Shown: positions 26,297 to 31,098 of the stretch, piece after piece
Layout: each line of letters begins with the position of its first letter
How positions within the stretch are numbered: position 1 is the stretch's first letter
Origin: Clostridia bacterium
GTDB lineage: Bacteria; Bacillota_E; RBS10-35; JAJYVN01
Assembly: GCA_027335515.1 (NCBI GenBank)
Contig: DAHWHT010000072.1
Coordinates: 1-31,098, forward strand
Direction: 5' to 3'
DNA: 31,098 bases
Program-made: the position numbers and the translations under genes
The notes under the pieces: generated by a model
Told to the model about the DNA's origin: nothing
Seen by the model: only the letters and a program-made list of their open reading frames with translations
The model's database searches: none

Positions 26297-26408
26297 CTCG
26301 TCGCCACCCCCTTAAAGATGGGATAGGCCAGGATCCCGTGCACCAAGCTGCCCCGGGCGGATCGGTTTCATGTGCCCCCCGCAGACCGGGGATTCCCTCG
26401 GGACACGC

Positions 26409-26651
26409 ATGGCGCCGGGCTCAGCCGGAATGCTTGCAGCAGGCGGCGATGGCCGATGGGGGGTGGTTCCGACGGCGGGTGAACCCGCACCGCGCGGACC
26501 CTGGCAGACGGGGGTCCGATTGCTGATGGTCACGGCGACGGCGGCCGGCGCCCTCTTCGTGCTCCACGGCATCTTCCGCGCGGTCGCCGTGGGGGCGGCG
26601 GTCTTCGCGGCGGCCACCGTGGTCTTGGGTCGGAAGCAACGCCAGCGCTGA
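26409..26651 (+). CDS. Possible small two-helix membrane protein (weak)
   Basis: Open frame ending 29 nt before the molybdopterin gene. The last 45 residues form two hydrophobic helices (LLMVTATAAGALFVLHGIF and AVGAAVFAAATVVLG) with a basic end. Start uncertain: ATG 26409, 26430 or 26525 (41 aa), none with a good ribosome site. Could be the first gene of the oxidoreductase unit or simply an open frame in high-GC DNA. The rest of 26297-26680 shows no recognisable feature. Confidence 0.35.
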   Translation: MAPGSAGMLAAGGDGRWGVVPTAGEPAPRGPWQTGVRLLMVTATAAGALFVLHGIFRAVAVGAAVFAAATVVLGRKQRQR

Positions 26652-26680
26652 ACCCGAGCCGCGCTGTCGCGCCAGGGCGT

Positions 26681-27940
26681 ATGCTGGGCATGGGACCCCA
26701 GGGATCCGCCGGCGGGGGTGGGCGCTCATTGGCGCGCGCGGCAGCGTTGGATCGCGCGCGGGGGCTCTGGCGGCGGCTGAGGCGCCATGGGCGCGGCTGG
26801 GCTCCGCTTTGGCGGCAGGCCCACCGCATCGCGATGGCGCTCTTGCCGGTGGAACTGGTGACGGGTGCCGTGCTCTACCTCCCGGCGCTGCACAGCCGCT
26901 GGGTCGCCTGGCTCCCGCTGATCGAAACCGTCCACATCTGGGGCGGCGTGCTGTTCGCGCTCCTCTTGTGCCTACCCCTTGCCGTACCGATCGCCCGGCG
27001 GTGGGTGACCGTCGCGGACTGGCGCGCCACCTTCCAACTCGTCGGCGGCCTGGCCCTGACCGGTGCCGCCCTCTGGCCGACCGCCGGTGTGCCGGCGCTG
27101 ATCCGCAGCGGTGCCTTCGGTGCGCACGGCTTGCTGGCGCTCGGTCTGGCGGGCTGGGTCGTCTACCACGCGGCGACACGCATCCGCCGTGCCTGGCGGG
27201 CGGCCGTACCCACACCCGCGCCGCTGCGTTCCGGCCTGCGGCGACGCGACCTGCTGGGCGAGGCGGGCCGCGCCATGACCACGGCGGCCGCCGGCACCGT
27301 CGCCCTGGGGTTGCTGCAGGGCGCCTCGACCGCGATTGCCAAGGCCACACCCACCGCCGGCGGCCCAACCGGGGGCCCCGCCCCGCTACCGGGATTCCAG
27401 TTGTATACCGTCACGGGAACCTATCCGGGGTATGATCCGGCGACTTGGCGCCTCGTCGTGGACGGCCTGGTCAACCAACCGCTGACGCTGAGCCTGGCCG
27501 ACCTGCGCCGGCTGCCCCAGACAACCGAGACGCGCACCTTCCGCTGCGTCACCGGCTGGGAGGTCCAAAACGTCGTCTGGCAGGGGGTGCGGATCGCCGA
27601 GTTGCTGCGGGAGGCCCGGCCGCAGGCGGACGCCCGCTGGATCCGCTTTCGGTCCTTTGACGGGGTATACAGCGACAGCCTGAGCCTGACCCAGGCCGCC
27701 GCCTCCGGCGTCCTGCTGGCCCACCGCGCCGACGGACACGACTTGGCGCGCCAGCAGGGAGCCCCGCTGCGGCTGGTCGTACCGCCGATGTATGGGTACA
27801 AGTCGGTGAAGTGGCTTTCCCATCTGACGCTGGGCGAGAGCCGGACGCTCGGCTACTGGGAGCACCGGGGATACGGGCCCGACGCCTACATCGGCCGCGT
27901 CGACGGGTGGCCCGCAGGCAGCCGGCCCAAGTGGTTCTAA
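26681..27940 (+). CDS. Cytochrome b-like membrane domain fused to sulfite-oxidase-type molybdopterin domain
   Basis: 419 aa. N-terminal half: about four TM helices (52-70, 82-104, 117-140, 147-164) with histidines in RQAHRI (48), ETVHIWGG (85), FGAHG (149) and YHAATR (163), suggesting b-heme ligation. Then RSGLRRRDLL (183-192) with a hydrophobic stretch TTAAAGTVALGLLQGAS, a twin-arginine-like fifth helix, and from about 240 the oxidoreductase molybdopterin-binding domain with FRCVTGWEVQNVVWQG; Cys289 should ligand molybdenum. C-terminus has GYKSVKWLSHLTL and GYWEHRGYG. Probably an exported reductase of sulfoxides (MsrP/YedY-like) or oxidase with its own membrane heme partner. Start ATG 26681 or TTG 26729 (better ribosome site, GGGGGTGG). 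Confidence 0.88.
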   Translation: MLGMGPQGSAGGGGRSLARAAALDRARGLWRRLRRHGRGWAPLWRQAHRIAMALLPVELVTGAVLYLPALHSRWVAWLPLIETVHIWGGVLFALLLCLPLAVPIARRWVTVADWRATFQLVGGLALTGAALWPTAGVPALIRSGAFGAHGLLALGLAGWVVYHAATRIRRAWRAAVPTPAPLRSGLRRRDLLGEAGRAMTTAAAGTVALGLLQGASTAIAKATPTAGGPTGGPAPLPGFQLYTVTGTYPGYDPATWRLVVDGLVNQPLTLSLADLRRLPQTTETRTFRCVTGWEVQNVVWQGVRIAELLREARPQADARWIRFRSFDGVYSDSLSLTQAAASGVLLAHRADGHDLARQQGAPLRLVVPPMYGYKSVKWLSHLTLGESRTLGYWEHRGYGPDAYIGRVDGWPAGSRPKWF

Positions 27941-27960
27941 CCTATATCCGGCCCCGGGGA

Positions 27961-28386
27961 TCAGGCCCCCAGGGCTGCGGCGTGCCGCCGGCGGGCCAGG
28001 GCGGCGAGCCCCGCCCGGCGCCGGCGCGTGAGGGTGGCGCGATCCGTGCCCGCCACCTGGGCGGCGCGGTCCATTTGCAGCCCACCGAGATCCACCAGCG
28101 CGACGGCCAGCCGCTGATCGGAAGGCAACGCGGCCAAGGCACCCCTCAGGTCGCTGCGATGGGGCGACACCGAGCCGCACAGGGACGCATCGCGCAGCCT
28201 GGCTGCCAGGGTGGACCAGACGTCCGCCGGGCCACCGCCCTGGCGGCGTCCCTCCAATGCGGTGTGCAGCGCCCAGACCACTGCGGTCGCCGCCTGGTCG
28301 CCATCCCCACAGCAGGCCGCCGCGGTCCGCCACAACGACCGGCACCCCGACCGCCATCCCTCGTCCCCCGCCATCGCCGCATCCAT
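27961..28386 (-). CDS. Short ECF-sigma-like protein, copy 3 of 3
   Basis: 141 aa from ATG 28386 (GGGGGG 8 nt upstream); GTG 28404 is also in frame. SLWRTAAACCGDGDQAATAV at 17-36, PADVWSTLAARL at 53-64, LRGALAALPSDQRLAVALVD at 80-99, LGGLQMDRAAQVAG and a basic helix LTRRRRAGLAALARRR. This is the copy closest to a real region 4: LPSDQRLAVALVDLGGL aligns naturally with the LP-x-x-R---L--x--GL helix-turn-helix entry of ECF factors. Convergent with the molybdopterin gene (20 nt) and divergent from the methyltransferase. Preceded by the same TCAG-repeat promoter. It stands alone, unlike copies 1 and 2. Confidence 0.82.
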   Translation of the reverse strand: MDAAMAGDEGWRSGCRSLWRTAAACCGDGDQAATAVVWALHTALEGRRQGGGPADVWSTLAARLRDASLCGSVSPHRSDLRGALAALPSDQRLAVALVDLGGLQMDRAAQVAGTDRATLTRRRRAGLAALARRRHAAALGA

Positions 28387-28415
28387 CCCGTCCACCCCCC
28401 ACACGGTTCGTCCTC

Positions 28416-28468
28416 ACCATACTGCCGCAACCTTCCAAAACACTGACCGCTGGCTGAACCTTCGCTGA
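28416..28468 (-). promoter_or_regulatory. Triple TCAG 11-bp repeat promoter of sigma-like copy 3
   Basis: Minus-strand TCAG at 28468-28465, 28457-28454 and 28446-28443, exactly 11 bp apart, then -10-like TATGGT (28421-28416) after 21 nt. The start codon lies 56 nt past the last repeat. The bases between the repeats differ completely from the other two sites, so the shared period is not due to recent duplication of the DNA. Confidence 0.78.
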
Positions 28469-28504
28469 GCGCCCGCGCCGGCGGCCCCGATTCCACCCCG
28501 GCGC

Positions 28505-28510
28505 TATACT
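28505..28510 (+). promoter_or_regulatory. Candidate -10 box of the methyltransferase gene
   Basis: TATACT lies 49 nt before the TTG start, facing away from sigma-like copy 3. No -35 hexamer is seen at 16-18 nt, so this is a weak call; promoter help from the nearby repeats is possible. Confidence 0.4.
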
Positions 28511-28558
28511 GCCTGTGGGGTCAGAACCCACACGGCATCCGCAGAGGGAGCGGCGCCC

Positions 28559-29341
28559 TTGGCATGGGACGACGAGTTGTTCGCGCGGATCGGCGACCGC
28601 TACGACGCCATCTTCGCCGCCGAGGTCGCCCAGACCGATCAGCAGGCCCGCTTTGCGCTGGCCGCCCTCGCCCTGCAACCGGGGCACCGCCTGCTGGATG
28701 TCTGCTGCGGACCGGGCCGCCACAGCCTTGCCCTGGCGCGGCTGGGCGGCCTGCGCGTCACCGGCGTCGACCGCGAACCCGAACTCCTGGCCGAGGCACG
28801 GCGCCGGGCCCGCCCAAGCGACGGCAGCGTCCGCTTCGTCCAGGGAGACGCCCGGCGGCTACCGCCGCTCGGGCCGTTTGACGCCGCCATCTGCATGTTC
28901 GCCAGTTGGGGCTACGCGGGCGATCCCCAGGTCGACGGCCAGGTGCTCGCCGCGGTGGCGCGGCAACTGCGGCCCGGGGCGCGCTTCCTCCTGGACCTGC
29001 CGCACCTGGAATGGCTGCGGGCCCACCCCCGCGGCGCCCACCTCTCGGTCGCGGGAGGGATGGCGGTGCGGGAGGAACGCCGCTTCGACCCACAGCGACA
29101 ACTGCTGCGCACGCTTTGGCAGGTGCGCGCCGCCTCCGGTCCCTCTTGGGGTGTGGACGCGGAGTATCGGGTGTATGGCGTGGCGGAGATGGAGGTGCTG
29201 CTCGCCCGCGCCGGTCTGGTGCTGCACGCCGCCTACGGCGACTTCGAGGGCGCGCCGCTCACCGCCATGAGCCCCCGCTGCCTCTTGGTCTCCCGGCGCC
29301 CCGTGCTGCCACCGCACAGCGAAGGCGCCCGACACCCCTGA
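28559..29341 (+). CDS. SAM-dependent class I methyltransferase
   Basis: 260 aa. Motif I LLDVCCGPGRHSLALARLG (about 45-63), motif II VTGVDREPELLAEARRRA, motif III FVQGDARRLP and FDAAICMFASWGYAG as the substrate pocket region, so a Rossmann-fold class I enzyme of the broad methyltransf-11/25 type. The substrate is unknown. Start TTG 28559 with GAGGGAG 9 nt upstream. The stop TGA lies at the start of the lower-GC accessory stretch. Confidence 0.88.
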   Translation: MAWDDELFARIGDRYDAIFAAEVAQTDQQARFALAALALQPGHRLLDVCCGPGRHSLALARLGGLRVTGVDREPELLAEARRRARPSDGSVRFVQGDARRLPPLGPFDAAICMFASWGYAGDPQVDGQVLAAVARQLRPGARFLLDLPHLEWLRAHPRGAHLSVAGGMAVREERRFDPQRQLLRTLWQVRAASGPSWGVDAEYRVYGVAEMEVLLARAGLVLHAAYGDFEGAPLTAMSPRCLLVSRRPVLPPHSEGARHP

Positions 29342-29746
29342 GGTGCGCCCAGCCGTGAGCCGCCTGGCGGGAGTTTCTTAGCGACGTGCCCATCGCGTTT
29401 CATCTCGGTGCAGCGAGAGCCGACAACGGCTTGCGGTGTGGCCCCGGCGACCGGGCAGCGAAACTCCGGCGGCCTGGGCAGGCTGGGTTTGGCGCGGTGA
29501 CGGGCCAACCCACGGCATGGCTCGGCGGAGTCGTTCGTGAGGGCGCGAAGCGATGCGCCGGGGGTGCCCCGGTGGACGGAGGTACGGTGAGCGGCGCTCG
29601 CCAGGGGCTGGCCATAGAACTGCCCATCGATCTTGCGCCACGGGTCGCACTTCAGGCCCAACGCCCCTGCGGCTGTCCGCCGACCCGCTTCCCGTCGAGT
29701 CCACCTGGGGGGAGTTCAACCGCCAGAGCGGTCGCTGCCCCAGCGT
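29342..29746. other. Non-coding accessory stretch, possible mobile-element remnant
   Basis: No gene supported. Open frames exist on both strands but have no recognisable motif or ribosome site. The first bases after the methyltransferase stop (GTGCGCCCAGC, then GTGAGCCGCCTGGCGGGAG and CGACGTGCC) resemble the 5' domain I of bacterial group II introns, but no domain V or reverse transcriptase is present. It could be a degraded intron or insertion scar. Confidence 0.35.
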
Positions 29747-30191
29747 TCACGAGCAGTCCGGAATATTACGAGGGAGGCCGACGCGCATGAAGAATCTACC
29801 GAATGCCTGCGACAGATGTTCAAGGTACGGGTAGCACAATCTCCATCGCGCTCTTGCATCTTCGGGGCAGAAGGTGAAGGCCTTCTATCCGTCCTTTCCT
29901 GACCTCATTCCACCGCTTTCTCTTGAGGAATTCCGGATAGAATGCCTCATACCGCTGAATCGGGAAAACCGGGCAAGTGGCGACAACCCGTAGGCATCCC
30001 TTTTTCAGGTCGCAGCTTTGGCTAAGAAGAACAACATCATACTCAAATGCCGCGATGCGACGCACCGATTCCGAAGCGCCGAAATCAGCGCCCAGCATTG
30101 GAACTAGACATTTCTCTAGTACGTCGCCCTGCATCAACGATGTTTCGATAATCCGAACCCAGGGCGGGGCGGGCTCCGGAGCGCTACTCAT
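29747..30191 (-). pseudogene. Frameshifted conserved hypothetical (SQSCDL family)
   Basis: Starts at ATG 30191 (alternative 30206) overlapping the upstream gene by 8 nt. The intact frame reads WVRIIETSLMQGDVL, DVVLLSQSCDL and VVATCPVFPI up to GLHLLP, then meets a stop at 29822-29820 after a foreign tail. In the next frame the expected C-terminus continues: RWRLCYPYLEH, then LSQAFGRFFMRVGLP and a stop at 29749-29747. So a small deletion plus frameshift removed the middle of the C-terminal part. The family is a sporadic accessory protein of unknown role that I recognise from its SQSCDL and RFFMRVGLP motifs; I cannot name it. Lower GC than the core genes. Confidence 0.72.
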
Positions 30192-30492
30192 CGAAATCGA
30201 CCACATAGGACGCTGGAGTGCCTCGTCCTGCGTTGTAGAATCGGAGTGGCAGAGTCACTTCGCGATTTGGCGGTGTCGGGCGGTACTCCGTCTCCTCTTC
30301 GGAGAAATCATGCCTTTTCACCAAAACCACCAAGACGCTTTCCTTCCGAAAATACTCGGTGGCTTCCAGCTTAGAGATCGCGCTCAAAACCGCTTCTTGA
30401 ATTTGCCGCGACCCGGCACCATTGATATCTTCTGAATCCTTGCCAGGCATGCGCAACGGCGGCGCATAGTAACCAGCAACAGGAAGTGGCAT
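30184..30492 (-). CDS. Hypothetical protein of accessory cassette (middle gene)
   Basis: Not recognised. 102 aa, ATG 30492 overlapping the upstream stop (TGATG). It contains IQEAVLSAISKLEATEYFRKE, VLVVLVKRHDF, VTLPLRFYNAG and an acidic C-terminus DFDE. Compact alpha/beta-looking, soluble. The start/stop overlaps on both sides show that it is the middle member of a three-gene operon. Base composition is well below the 70% GC of the core. Confidence 0.65.
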   Translation of the reverse strand: MPLPVAGYYAPPLRMPGKDSEDINGAGSRQIQEAVLSAISKLEATEYFRKESVLVVLVKRHDFSEEETEYRPTPPNREVTLPLRFYNAGRGTPASYVVDFDE

Positions 30493-31098
30493 CAGCTAAT
30501 CAACTCCCTCAGCCGATCAGTGATGCACGATTCGAAGACGTGATTCTTTTTGCCCCGAATCTCGGAAACGATCTCCAAGACACGGCCAATGTCCACATTC
30601 GATTCATTGAACAAATCAATATCTAACACAATGTCTACTGTGTTCGGGTTGACCGGTTGAACCATAGCTTGTGTCAGCGAAAGCGTCGCCCCGATGTCGG
30701 CCTGCGGAATTTGCAATTGCATAAAGAGTACGGATAGTGACTGTAGCAACTCCGGTGCCACTTCAGGAACCTGTCGTATGGGGGTCGAAGACACGCAAGT
30801 GAGCCTGGATGGGCCCACGGCGGCAGGTCCGGCAGCGAGGCTTCCGGCAGGCTGTCGAGTGCGGTCCAGCCGCTCTCTGGTCATCGCTGCCGCCCGCACC
30901 TCCCGAGCAGTAGTGTACCGCACGGGGACTGCTCCGGACTGCGGATCCTTCCGATGTCTCCGTTCCACGGCGGTGTCGGGCCTGCCGCAGCGGCGGTACC
31001 CCACCTCACCAACTGTGCGGCACTGGCGGAGCGACCGGGCACAGTCGGCGATAGCATCGATAAGACCGGGTGGCGACGCCGGGGCAAGCGCGGCTGGC
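30492..31098 (-). CDS. Chimeric/5'-truncated hypothetical, C-terminus TIGR04255-like
   Basis: The frame is open to the right edge of the window. Only the C-terminal roughly 100 residues (from about position 30795 down: ELLQSLSVLFMQLQIPQADIG, VDIVLDIDLFNESNVDIG, HVFESCITDRLRELI) look like a natural protein; its end resembles the C-terminus of the TIGR04255 family, a tentative call. The part upstream (30800-31098) is Arg/Ala-rich and GC-rich, with no fold, and is probably unrelated DNA fused by deletion or insertion. GTG 31004 is the nearest start inside the window. First gene of the cassette. Confidence 0.5.
   Translation of the reverse strand, partial: PAALAPASPPGLIDAIADCARSLRQCRTVGEVGYRRCGRPDTAVERRHRKDPQSGAVPVRYTTAREVRAAAMTRERLDRTRQPAGSLAAGPAAVGPSRLTCVSSTPIRQVPEVAPELLQSLSVLFMQLQIPQADIGATLSLTQAMVQPVNPNTVDIVLDIDLFNESNVDIGRVLEIVSEIRGKKNHVFESCITDRLRELIS

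Noticed and set aside
18233..28404. Interpretation of the three short sigma-like genes as fragments of one normal ECF sigma gene
   Set aside because: All three are full frames with their own ribosome sites, the same length class and the same conserved motifs from end to end.

Overview
The window looks like a chromosomal segment of a very GC-rich, probably spore-forming member of the Bacillota (Thermaerobacter/Sulfobacillus/Symbiobacterium/Limnochordia-like; the genus cannot be read from the sequence). The evidence is the Bacillus/Clostridium-type order on the minus strand, read from right to left: lepA, hemW, hrcA-grpE-dnaK-dnaJ, prmA, rsmE, (ddl, HIT), yqeY, yqfC-yqfD, phoH, yqfF, ybeY, dgkA, era. 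It includes sporulation genes yqfC/yqfD and a textbook CIRCE/HrcA operator. Many genes start with GTG or TTG behind poly-G Shine-Dalgarno runs, and starts were chosen on that basis.

Layout. 1-7.2 kb: era (cut by the left edge), dgkA, ybeY, yqfF/pgpH, phoH, yqfD, yqfC, tightly packed or overlapping (RNA maturation, ribosome quality, c-di-AMP turnover, lipid kinase, sporulation). 7.0-9.2 kb: a dodecin gene on the opposite strand, then yqeY, a HIT protein and ddl. 9.2-15.9 kb: rsmE, prmA and the heat-shock operon hrcA-grpE-dnaK-dnaJ, driven by a clear SigA promoter with CIRCE at the start site. 16-18.2 kb: a small membrane protein (+), a minimal nucleotidyltransferase and hemW. 18.2-22.9 kb: an FHA-winged-helix regulator, lepA, two unusual short sigma-like genes and two small membrane proteins. 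23.2-25.9 kb: ferredoxin-dependent 2-oxoacid oxidoreductase korAB (+) with its own promoter and terminator. 25.9-29.3 kb: a YndM-like membrane protein, a membrane cytochrome/molybdopterin oxidoreductase fusion, a third sigma-like gene and a methyltransferase. 29.3-31.1 kb: lower-GC accessory DNA with a degraded three-gene cassette.

Main discovery candidate. Three paralogous proteins of 135-149 aa (18233-18682, 21668-22075, 27961-28386, all minus) look like stripped-down ECF sigma factors. They share an N-terminal WR-A--CCG motif and a region-4-like LP--QRLA(V/I)A helix block. Each gene is preceded by the same element: three direct TCAG repeats spaced exactly 11 bp, followed 21-22 nt later by a -10-like hexamer, with the repeats sitting where a -35 box should be. 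This is the architecture of PhoB/OmpR-type activated promoters. A gene for an FHA domain fused to an OmpR-type winged helix lies directly upstream of copy 1. I infer a regulon in which this regulator, or a relative, controls a dispersed family of sigma-like proteins, two of which sit directly upstream of hemW and lepA. The repeats and the paralogy are read directly from the sequence; the regulatory link is inference.
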